A stretch of 64,000 nt of DNA, from the NCBI RefSeq assembly GCF_024267675.1, contig NZ_JALDYX010000013.1, positions 1 through 64,000 of the forward strand, in the 5' to 3' direction. The notes below the pieces were generated by a model. The model was given only the letters and a program-made list of their open reading frames with translations. It searched no databases and was not told where the DNA came from. The DNA is from Marinobacterium sedimentorum (lineage in GTDB: Bacteria > Pseudomonadota > Gammaproteobacteria > Pseudomonadales > Balneatricaceae). The translations under genes were made by a program, and so were the position numbers. Every line of letters begins with the position of its first letter. Within the stretch, counting starts at the first letter, position 1. Positions 28,057 to 36,414 of the stretch are shown here, piece after piece.

Positions 28057-28694
28057 TGAACTGGTGCCCGCATGACCTGCTCTGGGTTACGCGCACGGAT
28101 CTGCAATGCGCGCCAGACGACAGCGATACCCTGCTGCCGCGCTGGGTACGCGACGGCCAGGGTCCGGTGGTCGTACGCCGCGAGCGCGTGCCGACCCGCG
28201 GCATGATCGCCGTTGGCGTGCGCGGGCAGCAGAAATCGGAACGCCAGGCCGCCTACATAGCGCGGCGCTCGGTGGCGACAGGCCTGACCCCGTACGAACT
28301 GGCGGCATCACGCCCCTGGCTACGCCATCCGTTGCGCACCAGCCATCCGGTGCTGCAAACACTGGCGGACCTGGCTCCACGACTCGATGCAAAGGATCTG
28401 CACTGGGGCATTACCGGCAGCCTGGGGTACGAGTTTGCAACCGGTGAAAGCCAGTTGCGCCCGGAAAGTGACCTCGATCTGATTATCCGCGCGCCGAATC
28501 CCCTCACGCGTTGCGAGGCCGCGGCATTGCTGACACAGCTCGGCAATAGCACCTGTCGGCTGGATATACAGCTGGAAACTCCGGACGGTGCCATCGCCCT
28601 GGCGGAATGGGCCGGCCGCAGCCCCCGGGTCATGATCCGTACTGCCGAGGGGCCGCGCCTGAGCGCCGAACCCTGGCAGCCAGCAACGAACTGA
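28056..28694 (+). CDS. mdcG: Phosphoribosyl-dephospho-CoA transferase
   Basis: A 212-residue nucleotidyltransferase that loads the prosthetic group onto MdcC. GSLGYEFATG and SDLDLII hold the catalytic GS and DxD of the fold. The start at 28056 overlaps the mdcE stop by one base. Confidence 0.93.
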   Translation: MNWCPHDLLWVTRTDLQCAPDDSDTLLPRWVRDGQGPVVVRRERVPTRGMIAVGVRGQQKSERQAAYIARRSVATGLTPYELAASRPWLRHPLRTSHPVLQTLADLAPRLDAKDLHWGITGSLGYEFATGESQLRPESDLDLIIRAPNPLTRCEAAALLTQLGNSTCRLDIQLETPDGAIALAEWAGRSPRVMIRTAEGPRLSAEPWQPATN

Positions 28695-28703
28695 CGAGCG
28701 CGT

Positions 28704-29627
28704 ATGCCGATGATGACAGCCTTTACATTTCCGGGTCAGGGCACACAGTACGCCGGCATGCTGCAGCAGCTGCCATCGCATCCGGTCGTGCGGCACAGCC
28801 TTGTAGAAGCACAAAGGGTGCTGGACCAGAGCCTGGGTATGCTGGACACCCCGAGTGCGCTGACGGATACCCGCAATGTGCAGCTCGCGCTGCTGATCTG
28901 CGGTGTCGCCTGGGGCCGCTACCTGCAGACGCTCGGTTGCACCCCGGACTATGTCCTGGGGCTGTCCATTGGGGCCTATCCGGCGGCCGTGATAGCTGGC
29001 AGCCTGAGCTTAGCCGATGCACTGACGCTGGTCGACCTGCGCGGCCGGCTGATGCGCGAGGCCTATCCGTCGGGCTACGGCATGCTGGCCGTCACCGGCA
29101 CCGCACGCCGCTGTGTCGAGGCTGCCGTAGCCCGCTGCCAGGCTCTGCAACTGCCTGTCTATCTGGCCAATATCAATGCCGAATACCAGTTCGTACTGGC
29201 GGGCGAGCACCAGGGGCTGCAGCAAGCCGTCGGCCTGATTCGCGCCCAGGGCGCCTGCTCCAGCACGCTGCTGGACGTGGCCGTGCCCTCGCACTGTCCG
29301 CTGCTAGCGCGCCAGGCCGAGCAGATGCTGGATGCCTGCAACGCCATCGAATTTCAGCCTCCTGGCTGTGGCTACGTCAGTGCCGCCAGAGCCCGGGTAC
29401 TGTATCAGCCACAGGCGATCCGGGAAGACCTGGCACTGAACATGGCGCGGCAAGTGCACTGGCATGACAGCAGCCAGATGCTGGCCGAACGGGGCATCCG
29501 GCGGGTGATCGAAGTCCCGCCGGGCAGCACGCTCACCGGCCTGTTTCGCCGCGTACTGCCCGGTGGCCAGTGTTATGCGGTGGCATCCACTCAACTTGCC
29601 ACGTTGCTCCATGGCAACCGCACATAA
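28704..29627 (+). CDS. mdcH: Malonyl-CoA:ACP transacylase of malonate decarboxylase
   Basis: A 307-residue FabD-like transferase that primes MdcC with malonyl from malonyl-CoA. FTFPGQGTQYAGM opens the protein, the nucleophile is the Ser of GLSIGAYPAA, and VPSHCPLL supplies the catalytic histidine. An alternative ATG three codons in is possible. Confidence 0.93.
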   Translation: MPMMTAFTFPGQGTQYAGMLQQLPSHPVVRHSLVEAQRVLDQSLGMLDTPSALTDTRNVQLALLICGVAWGRYLQTLGCTPDYVLGLSIGAYPAAVIAGSLSLADALTLVDLRGRLMREAYPSGYGMLAVTGTARRCVEAAVARCQALQLPVYLANINAEYQFVLAGEHQGLQQAVGLIRAQGACSSTLLDVAVPSHCPLLARQAEQMLDACNAIEFQPPGCGYVSAARARVLYQPQAIREDLALNMARQVHWHDSSQMLAERGIRRVIEVPPGSTLTGLFRRVLPGGQCYAVASTQLATLLHGNRT

Positions 29628-29750
29628 AGACAGGTTTACCTGATTAAGAACAGTAAAGTAGAGGGAGGATCACAAGAGCCAACATCAACTCGGCATACAA
29701 GAAAAGCAGCACCCAACGACAAAAATAAACAGGTACACGGGAGAGACAAC

Positions 29751-30149
29751 ATGATTATTTACGGTGTGGCCCTGCTCGCGACATGCACGCTTATCGGCAT
29801 AAGTATCGGGCAAATACTGGGGAGTCTGATAGGCGTACCTGCGAACGTGGGCGGCGTTGGTATCGCCATGATTCTGCTGATACTGGCCGGCAGCTATTTG
29901 CACAAGCGCGGCTTGATCGACGTCAAGACCGAACAGGGTATCGAATTCTGGAGCGCTATTTATATACCCGTGGTTGTCGCCATGGCCGCCAAGCAGAATG
30001 TATTTGGCGCCCTGTCCGGCGGCCCCATGGCCATTCTGGCCGGAGTCAGTGCCGTGGCCGCCGCCTTTGCGCTGGTGCCGGTCATTGACCGCATGGGCAG
30101 AAGCCCAATGGATAGCCCCGCATCTCAAACCAAGCGTGTAGGGGGATAA
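29751..30149 (+). CDS. madL: Malonate transporter subunit MadL
   Basis: A 132-residue membrane protein with four hydrophobic helices, beginning MIIYGVALLATCTLIGISIG as in MadL of the MadLM sodium:malonate symporter. A 123-bp gap with a GGGAGAGACAAC ribosome site separates it from mdcH. It is one base ahead of madM. Confidence 0.93.
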   Translation: MIIYGVALLATCTLIGISIGQILGSLIGVPANVGGVGIAMILLILAGSYLHKRGLIDVKTEQGIEFWSAIYIPVVVAMAAKQNVFGALSGGPMAILAGVSAVAAAFALVPVIDRMGRSPMDSPASQTKRVGG

Positions 30150-30150
30150 T

Positions 30151-30918
30151 ATGTACGAATCTCTGCTTCTCGTCAGCACCAAATACAGCCTGATCACCGG
30201 CTTTGCCGTTATCGGCTTCACCATGTGGTTTTCGTACTGGTTGTCCGCCAGGTTGACCCGGGGCCGGGTCCACGGTTCGGCCATTGCCATCCTTCTCGGC
30301 CTGACCATGGCCTACGCCAGTGGCTTGTTCACCGGCGGCAGCAAGGGCGTCGTGGACATACCGCTGCTGTCGGGCATCGGCCTTCTCGGTGGCACCATGC
30401 TGCGTGATTTCGCCATTGTCGCGACTGGCTTCGGGGTCAATATCGAGGAAATAAAACGGGCTGGTACGGCCGGCGTCACCGCCTTGTTCCTTGGCATCCT
30501 GTCTTCCTTCGCCGTGGGAGCGGCGATCGCCATGGCCTTCGGCTATACCGATGCCGTCAGCATCACCACCATAGGTGCCGGCGCTGTTACCTATATAGTC
30601 GGTCCCGTTACCGGTGCGGCCATCGGTGCAAGTTCGGAGGTCATGGCCCTGTCCATTGCGGCAGGGCTGGTGAAATCCATCCTGGTGATGGTTGTCACGC
30701 CTTTCGTTGCCCCCCTGATCGGCCTGAATAATCCGCGTACCGCCGTCATCTTCGGCGGCCTCATGGGGACCTCCAGCGGCGTTGCGGCCGGTCTGGCGGC
30801 AACAGACCCGAAGCTGGTTCCCTATGGCTGCCTGACCGCGGCCTTCTATACCGCCCTTGGCTGCCTGCTGGGCCCCTCGATGCTGTTTATTCTGATGCGC
30901 ACCATGCTACCCGCATAA
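30151..30918 (+). CDS. madM: Malonate transporter subunit MadM
   Basis: A 255-residue membrane protein with eight or nine helices, the larger MadLM subunit. ATDPKLVPYGCLTAAFYTALGCLLGPSML at the C-terminus is typical. It ends the malonate operon and is followed by a strong terminator. Confidence 0.94.
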   Translation: MYESLLLVSTKYSLITGFAVIGFTMWFSYWLSARLTRGRVHGSAIAILLGLTMAYASGLFTGGSKGVVDIPLLSGIGLLGGTMLRDFAIVATGFGVNIEEIKRAGTAGVTALFLGILSSFAVGAAIAMAFGYTDAVSITTIGAGAVTYIVGPVTGAAIGASSEVMALSIAAGLVKSILVMVVTPFVAPLIGLNNPRTAVIFGGLMGTSSGVAAGLAATDPKLVPYGCLTAAFYTALGCLLGPSMLFILMRTMLPA

Positions 30919-30961
30919 GCTGAACTCGCTGCCATAGCGCGCAACCACAGAACATAGCCTT

Positions 30962-30996
30962 GGCCCCGGTTTCGATACAAACCGGGGCCTTTTTTG
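30962..30996 (+). terminator. Terminator of the malonate operon
   Basis: GGCCCCGGTTT and AAACCGGGGCC form a perfect 11-bp stem with a six-base loop, followed by TTTTTTG. It lies 43 bp after madM. Confidence 0.93.
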
Positions 30997-31221
30997 TTCA
31001 TCGCTTTCCTGCCCAATCAGAATTAACCGGTCGCCCTCATGCGGGGCAGAAAGCCCGCACGCTATCGACCTGGCGAACAAATGGGTTCTACATACACCTA
31101 CAGCGTCGCATAAAAGTCCGTGGCCCAGCGTGCCGCTGAGCAGTAACACTGCGTTCTTCGGTTTTACGCTCACCCGGCATGCAGCACCGATGGCCGACAT
31201 ACCAAAGGCGGCCCGCCAGAC
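30997..31221. other. Short gene-free gap after the malonate operon
   Basis: Nothing recognisable between the terminator and the small membrane frame at 31222-31416. Confidence 0.4.
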
Positions 31222-31416
31222 TCAGGCCGGCTTTTTCCCCAGCACGCCGCCAAACCAGTAACTCAGTATCTGCACCACGCCGGCGGTCAGCACGCCAAAC
31301 AGGATCTGCAGCTGATCCATCAGCGAATTCTCCCCGCTACGCATGTTCATGTCGTCACTGATTTCAACCGCAAAGATTGCCCATAGCATGGAGAAATAGG
31401 CCACCAGAAACAGCAC
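31222..31416 (-). CDS. Small membrane protein or gene remnant, unknown
   Basis: A 64-residue frame starting with GTG. It has two hydrophobic helices (LFLVAYFSMLWAIFA and ILFGVLTAGVVQILSYWFG) separated by an acidic, polar loop (EISDDMNMRSGENS), and ends in KKP. Codon use is ordinary for the region. No family is recognised; a shorter start at an internal ATG with GGGGAG upstream would keep only the second helix. It could be a holin-like or stress peptide, or the tail of a decayed membrane protein. Evidence is weak. Confidence 0.3.
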   Translation of the reverse strand: MLFLVAYFSMLWAIFAVEISDDMNMRSGENSLMDQLQILFGVLTAGVVQILSYWFGGVLGKKPA

Positions 31417-31470
31417 GCTGATAGGTGGCGCTATTCACAGTGAAAAGTCTGCATGCAACCCACGCCTCAG

Positions 31471-32904
31471 TTACTCGTCTTCGTCGGTCTCGGTATCGCT
31501 GTCCATGCCCAGCTCCTTGATCTTGCGGGTCAGGGTATTGCGTCCCCAGCCCAGCAACAGCGCGGCATCACGCCGGCGCCCGGCAGTATGCTTGAGCGCG
31601 GTTTCGATCATGATGCGCTCGAACGCCGGCACCGCCTCCTCCAGAATTCCCTGGCGACCAGACCCCAGCTGCTGATCGGTCCAGAGTCGCAATGCCTGCT
31701 CCCAGTTGGAACTGACGGTGGTGCCCTGATCCTGCTGCTCCAGCAATTCCGGCGGCAAATCTTCGATCAGCACCTCGCGGCCCGACGCCATCACGGTGAG
31801 CCAGCGACAGGTGTTTTCCAGCTGGCGCACATTACCCTGCCAGGCCAGGTGACTCATGAATTTTTCAGTTTCCGCCTTCAGCACCTTGGGCTCGACACTC
31901 AGCTCCTTGGCCGAGCTGGCGAGAAAGTGCTGCGCCAGACGCGGAATGTCCTCGCGCCGCTCCGACAGCTTGGGTATATGAATACGAATTACATTGAGGC
32001 GATGGAACAGGTCTTCACGAAAGCGCCCGTCAGCCACCAGTTTTTCAAGATTCTGATGGGTCGCGGCGATAATGCGCACATCCACCTGCACCGGCGTATG
32101 ACCGCCCACGCGGTAGAATTCGCCTTCTGCCAGCACGCGCAGCAGGCGGGTCTGGGTATCCGCCGGCATGTCACCGATTTCATCCAGAAACAGAGTGCCA
32201 CCGTCGGCCTGTTCGAAACGCCCACGGCGCGCAGACGCCGCGCCAGTAAATGCGCCCTTCTCGTGCCCGAACAATTCGGATTCGATCAGATCCTTGGGAA
32301 TGGCCGCCATGTTAAGCGGAATAAACGACTGACTGGCGCGGGGGCTGTGCTTGTGCAGCGCATGGGCCACCAGTTCCTTGCCGGTGCCGGACTCGCCATT
32401 GATCAGCACCGTGATATTGGACTGCGACAGCCGACCAATAGCGCGGAAGACTTCCTGCATCGCCGGCGCCTCGCCGATAATCTCGGTGGCACGCACCACC
32501 ACGGGCTCGATTACCGAGCCCTGCTGCTGTTCCCGCGCGTGGGCCACGGCCCTGCGCGCCAGTGCCACGGCATCATCCACATCAAAGGGCTTGGGCAGAT
32601 ACTCAAAGGCTCCGCCCTGATAGGATGCAACGGCGCTTTCCAGATCCGAGTGCGCCGTCATGATGATGATGGGCAGCTCGGGGTGGCTTTCCTGCACCTT
32701 ATCCAGCATGGCCAGACCATCGGTGCCGGGCATGCGGATGTCGCTGATGATGGCATCGGGACAGTCACGCGTCAGGCGGCGCAGCAGATCGTCGGCGTTG
32801 TCGAACGACTGGGTCTCAAGTCCGGCCTGATCCAGCGCCTTTTCCAGCACCCAGCGGATCGACCGGTCATCGTCCACGATCCAGACGTTACCTGAGATTC
32901 TCAT
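31471..32904 (-). CDS. glnG: Nitrogen regulation protein NR(I), NtrC
   Basis: A 477-residue sigma-54 activator of nitrogen-limitation genes. Receiver with phospho-acceptor D55 (IISDIRMPG) and K105; AAA+ domain with GESGTGKE, GHEKGAFTGA and a Walker B LFLDEIGD; Fis-type DNA-binding helix-turn-helix at the end (RRRDAALLLGWGRNTLTRKIKEL). The start overlaps the end of ntrB by 17 bp. Confidence 0.97.
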   Translation of the reverse strand: MRISGNVWIVDDDRSIRWVLEKALDQAGLETQSFDNADDLLRRLTRDCPDAIISDIRMPGTDGLAMLDKVQESHPELPIIIMTAHSDLESAVASYQGGAFEYLPKPFDVDDAVALARRAVAHAREQQQGSVIEPVVVRATEIIGEAPAMQEVFRAIGRLSQSNITVLINGESGTGKELVAHALHKHSPRASQSFIPLNMAAIPKDLIESELFGHEKGAFTGAASARRGRFEQADGGTLFLDEIGDMPADTQTRLLRVLAEGEFYRVGGHTPVQVDVRIIAATHQNLEKLVADGRFREDLFHRLNVIRIHIPKLSERREDIPRLAQHFLASSAKELSVEPKVLKAETEKFMSHLAWQGNVRQLENTCRWLTVMASGREVLIEDLPPELLEQQDQGTTVSSNWEQALRLWTDQQLGSGRQGILEEAVPAFERIMIETALKHTAGRRRDAALLLGWGRNTLTRKIKELGMDSDTETDEDE

Positions 32905-33973
32905 GGTGTAGCTCCAACGGTATAAAGAGTTTGAATTGGGTTTCGCCCGGCTCAGTCACGCACTCGATCAGCCCCTGGTGCTGATTAATGATCGACTGGG
33001 CAATGGACAGCCCCAGACCCGTGCCATCGGCATGTCCGGTGACCATGGGGTAGAAGATGTTGTTGAATATTTCCGTAGGTATGCCCGGGCCGTTGTCGCT
33101 GATCATCACACAGCACACCAGGCGATGACGTTCCGTGCCCAGGGTAACCTGGCGCATGGCGCGGGTGCGCAACTGCAACATCGGCTGCGGCGTGCCGGCA
33201 CGCTGCAGCGCCTGCATGCCGTTGCGTACTATGTTCAGCACCGCCTGAATCAGCTGCTCCGAGTCACCGGTAAATTCGGGAATACTGGGGTCGTAGTCCC
33301 GCTGCATGTTGATCCAGCCGCCACTCTCGGCGTGCACCAGGCTGCAGACCCGTTCAAGGATGGCGTGAATATTCACATCCGACATTTGCGGCAGCTTGCG
33401 CGGCCCCAGCAACCGGTCCACCAGATTGCGCAGGCGATCAGCCTCTTCGATGATGACACGGGTATATTCGTGCAAATCGGCGTCGTTCAGTTCGCGCTCC
33501 AGCAATTGTGCGGCCCCGCGAATGCCGCCCAGTGGATTCTTGATCTCATGGGCCAGGCCCCGTACCAGATTGCGCGCCGCAGCATGACGGGCCAGCAGCT
33601 CTTCTTCGCGCTCGATGCGCATCAGGCGATCCCGTGCTTCCACTTCCACCAGCAGAGTGCGGCCACCGCCGGACTGGGGAATGGTATTCACACTGTAATC
33701 GACGGTCAGCTCATGCCCGCTCATGGTGACCATGCGCGCCTCGCGCTTGGTATAGGGATGTCCCGACGCCATTGAGTCCTGCAATACCCGCAGTTCGGAC
33801 GGGCTTGCCGCCAGCCATTCATCCGCCCGCATGCCCTTGAGCCTGCGCATGGTGGCCTCGAACAGCATCTCGGCCGCCGGATTCATGTAAACGATGCGCA
33901 GCGCGCCGTCGAGCATGATCACAGCCTTGCTGAGGTTATCGAGTATCTGCTTGTGCTGGGATGACCTGAACAT
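32888..33973 (-). CDS. glnL: Nitrogen regulation sensor kinase NR(II), NtrB
   Basis: A 361-residue cytosolic kinase/phosphatase that sets NtrC phosphorylation in response to PII. A PAS domain occupies residues 10-110, the phosphorylated histidine is H142 in GLAHEIKNPLGG, and the ATPase has NIVRNGMQAL, DNGPGIP and GTGLGLSIAQ. It lies downstream of glnA with a 590-bp gap that contains its own NtrC site. Confidence 0.96.
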   Translation of the reverse strand: MFRSSQHKQILDNLSKAVIMLDGALRIVYMNPAAEMLFEATMRRLKGMRADEWLAASPSELRVLQDSMASGHPYTKREARMVTMSGHELTVDYSVNTIPQSGGGRTLLVEVEARDRLMRIEREEELLARHAAARNLVRGLAHEIKNPLGGIRGAAQLLERELNDADLHEYTRVIIEEADRLRNLVDRLLGPRKLPQMSDVNIHAILERVCSLVHAESGGWINMQRDYDPSIPEFTGDSEQLIQAVLNIVRNGMQALQRAGTPQPMLQLRTRAMRQVTLGTERHRLVCCVMISDNGPGIPTEIFNNIFYPMVTGHADGTGLGLSIAQSIINQHQGLIECVTEPGETQFKLFIPLELHHENLR

Positions 33974-34116
33974 AATGAACTCTGTTTCTGGACTGAATAA
34001 GTAGTAGCAAGATCGGCGCCAACTTGCTGATAGCGCTAAAACCGGCTGAATGCCTTAGCCGGCGCCATAACGGGGCAACCCTGTGCCCTAATACAGTTTA
34101 GTCGCGGGCGGGAGAT

Positions 34117-34133
34117 TGCACCATTATGGTGCA
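34117..34133. promoter_or_regulatory. Perfect NtrC-binding palindrome upstream of ntrB
   Basis: TGCACCATTATGGTGCA is an exact match to the TGCACCAWWWTGGTGCA consensus, 144 bp ahead of the ntrB start. It indicates autoregulation of ntrBC by NtrC. Confidence 0.85.
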
Positions 34134-34221
34134 CTGCCTTATTCAACAACAGCCCGCGGCACTACAACAGCCATCCACCCCCGCAATGACGCCCCACAAT
34201 GACGCTCCACAACAACACCAG

Positions 34222-34380
34222 GAGGCTGTCCGAGAATGCTGGCCGTAGCGAGAGCCGGCTGATTTGAGCGGTTTTTTGCGGTGTTTCAAGGCGAATAGTG
34301 GTTCTATTTAACGAAAAACAGCACAAAAAACAGCCAAACTCAGGTGGTTCGCAGTAGGCTGAGTATTGTCGGACAGCCTC
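34222..34380. repeat. 159-bp inverted-repeat element, copy 1
   Basis: Perfect 12-bp ends: GAGGCTGTCCGA at 34222-34233 and TCGGACAGCCTC at 34369-34380. The middle has GGCGAATAGTGGTTCTATT (34290-34308), shared with the copy at 44942-45104 in opposite orientation. The two halves are partly complementary. It has no coding capacity. Confidence 0.75.
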
Positions 34381-34501
34381 ATAGGTCCGCACACTGAAGC
34401 TGCACGGCGCAAGGACGCAAGATAAGAAGGGGGGCAAGGGACAAGGGACAAGAAAATGAACTGGGCCGCCGGATACAAAGCAACGGCGAAAAGAAGGCAC
34501 A

Positions 34502-34527
34502 AAAAAACCTCCCGAAGGAGGTTTTTT
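34502..34527 (-). terminator. Terminator of glnA
   Basis: AAAAACCTCC-CGAA-GGAGGTTTTT, a symmetric hairpin 40 bp after the glnA stop. Confidence 0.9.
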
Positions 34528-34566
34528 GCGTTCCGTCAGATCGGTGCCGCCGCAGCGGCGCCTTTC

Positions 34567-35976
34567 TTACACGGAGTAGTAGAGGTCGAATTCTACCGGG
34601 TGAGTCGTCATGTTGACGCGCGCCAGTTCTTCACGCTTCAGGCGGATGTAGGCATCCAGCATGTCGTCGGAGAAGACTCCGCCAGCGGTCAGGAACTCAC
34701 GATCCGCTTCCAGCGCCAGCAGCGCTTCGTCGAGGCTCTCGGCAACGGTCGGGATCAGCTTCGCTTCTTCCGGCGGCAGGTCGTACAAGTCTTTGTCAGC
34801 CGGGTCGCCAGGGTGAATCTTGTTCTTGATACCGTCGATACCCGCCATCAGCAGTGCCGCGAAGCACAGGTAAGGGTTGGCAGCTGGATCCGGGAAGCGT
34901 GCTTCCACACGACGGCCTTTGGGGCTGGTAGTGTAAGGAATACGCAGCGACGCGGAACGGTTGCGGGCAGAGTATGCCAGCATAACCGGCGCTTCGAAGC
35001 CCGGGACCAGACGCTTGTAGGAGTTGGTAGCCGGGTTGCAGATCGCGTTCAGCGCTTTCGCGTGCTTGACGATACCGCCAATGTAGAACAGTGCGGTTTC
35101 GCTCAGACCACCGTAGCCGTCGCCAGCGAAGATGTTGACGCCATCCTTGCTCATGGACAGATGCACGTGCATACCGGAACCGTTGTCACCCACCAGCGGC
35201 TTGGGCATGAAGGTCGCCGTCTTGCCGTAGCTGTGAGCCACGTTGTGCACGCAGTACTTCAGGATCTGAACTTCGTCCGCCTTTTTCACCAGGCTGTTAC
35301 CGCGCACGCCAATTTCGCACTGGCCGGCAGTCGCAACTTCGTGGTGGTGAACTTCAATGGTCAGGCCCATGGCTTCCATGGCATCGCACATGGCGGCGCG
35401 CAGGTCGTGCAGGGAATCGATTGGCGGAACCGGGAAGTAACCGCCTTTAACGCGCGGACGGTGACCGGTGTTACGACCGCCTTCGAACTGCTTGTCGGAC
35501 GACCAGGACGCTTCTTCAGAACCGATGCTGTAACCGCAACCGCCGATACCGGCGTGCCATTCAACAGAATCGAAGACGAAGAATTCCGGCTCTGGGCCGA
35601 GCATGCAGCTGTCGGCAATGCCGGTAGACTTCAGATATTCTTCAGCGCGGGATGCAACAGAACGCGGGTCACGGTCGTAACCCTGGCCAGTCATAGGCTC
35701 AACGATGTTGCAACGTACGATAACAGTAGCGTCTTCAGCAAAGGGATCCAGCACGGAAGCGCTGTCATCCGGCATCAGGATCATGTCGGATTCGTTGATT
35801 CCCTTCCAGCCTGCGATGGAAGAACCATCGAACATTTTGCCGTCTTCGAAGAATTCATCACCCATGTCCGAAACCGGAATGGTGAGATGCTGCTCTTTAC
35901 CTTTGAAATCGGTAAAGCGCATGTCGATCCAGCGAGCTTCGCTTTCTTTAATCAGATTCAGAGTATTCTCTGACAT
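34567..35976 (-). CDS. glnA: Glutamine synthetase type I
   Basis: A 469-residue enzyme that makes glutamine from glutamate, ammonia and ATP; dodecameric and cytosolic. [16 protein letters not shown] and [12 protein letters not shown] open the protein, [10 protein letters not shown] holds metal ligands, [14 protein letters not shown] the ATP-binding region, and NLYDLPPE-like [14 protein letters not shown] precedes the C-terminal adenylylation region. Length and motifs are standard. A sigma-54 promoter and NtrC-like sites lie upstream. Confidence 0.98.
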   Translation of the reverse strand: MSENTLNLIKESEARWIDMRFTDFKGKEQHLTIPVSDMGDEFFEDGKMFDGSSIAGWKGINESDMILMPDDSASVLDPFAEDATVIVRCNIVEPMTGQGYDRDPRSVASRAEEYLKSTGIADSCMLGPEPEFFVFDSVEWHAGIGGCGYSIGSEEASWSSDKQFEGGRNTGHRPRVKGGYFPVPPIDSLHDLRAAMCDAMEAMGLTIEVHHHEVATAGQCEIGVRGNSLVKKADEVQILKYCVHNVAHSYGKTATFMPKPLVGDNGSGMHVHLSMSKDGVNIFAGDGYGGLSETALFYIGGIVKHAKALNAICNPATNSYKRLVPGFEAPVMLAYSARNRSASLRIPYTTSPKGRRVEARFPDPAANPYLCFAALLMAGIDGIKNKIHPGDPADKDLYDLPPEEAKLIPTVAESLDEALLALEADREFLTAGGVFSDDMLDAYIRLKREELARVNMTTHPVEFDLYYSV

Positions 35977-36063
35977 TTGCCTTTCTCCACTCTGTTGAAA
36001 CTGTCAGATCCGTGGTTCTGCAGTCCTGCTAAAAACGGCCTACAACCTCATGGCTGTAGCAAG

Positions 36064-36080
36064 AGCAATCTCCGTGCCAG
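36064..36080 (-). promoter_or_regulatory. Sigma-54 promoter of glnA
   Basis: The minus strand reads CTGGCACGGAGATTGCT, almost exactly TTGGCACG-N4-TTGC, about 88 bp ahead of the glnA start. Confidence 0.85.
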
Positions 36081-36140
36081 CACTACAAGAGCCCTAAGTG
36101 CTTCATTTCCGGTCAATCCAGACCCGGTAAAGCCCCCATG

Positions 36141-36190
36141 GCGCACCAAGATAGCGCACAAAGGCACAACAACGCACCACACTAGGTCAT
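36141..36190 (-). promoter_or_regulatory. Degenerate NtrC sites upstream of glnA
   Basis: Two sequences with a good GCACCA half and a weaker second half lie at 36141-36159 and 36173-36190, 60-110 bp above the -24 box. Both are much weaker than the site ahead of ntrB. Confidence 0.4.
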
Positions 36191-36374
36191 TTGCAGCTTT
36201 ATTCTGCCCACGCGGGCATCTGCGAGCCCAATCATACTGCAACCTTTCCAAAGCTGTCTGCCTCAAAAAGGAGCCCCAGGCTATTTTTCATGCCCAGCCC
36301 CCTGCAAACAGAAACAGTTACCCAACTGGCCACATTTTGATCATATCCAGATCGCTTGTTAGGCTCCGCTCCCG
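36191..36374. other. Remainder of the glnA-typA divergent region
   Basis: No gene or clear repeat; it presumably carries upstream promoter sequences for typA. Confidence 0.4.
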
Positions 36375-36380
36375 TATAAT
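36375..36380 (+). promoter_or_regulatory. -10 element of typA
   Basis: A perfect TATAAT 35 bp ahead of the typA GTG; the -35 is not obvious (TTGTTA at 36356 is too close). Confidence 0.5.
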
Positions 36381-36414
36381 GCCGGCTTTCCGATTTTCTT
36401 GAAGGTAAGAACTG

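Larger units (their letters stand above)
33974..34566. other. Intergenic region between ntrB and glnA
   Basis: It holds an NtrC palindrome (34117-34133), a 159-bp inverted-repeat element (34222-34380), GGGACAA tandem heptads near 34436-34450, and the glnA terminator. No gene is supported. Confidence 0.6.

Noticed and set aside
34456..35973. A 505-codon frame opposite glnA
   Set aside because: Exact antisense of glutamine synthetase, with no independent ribosome site or domain.
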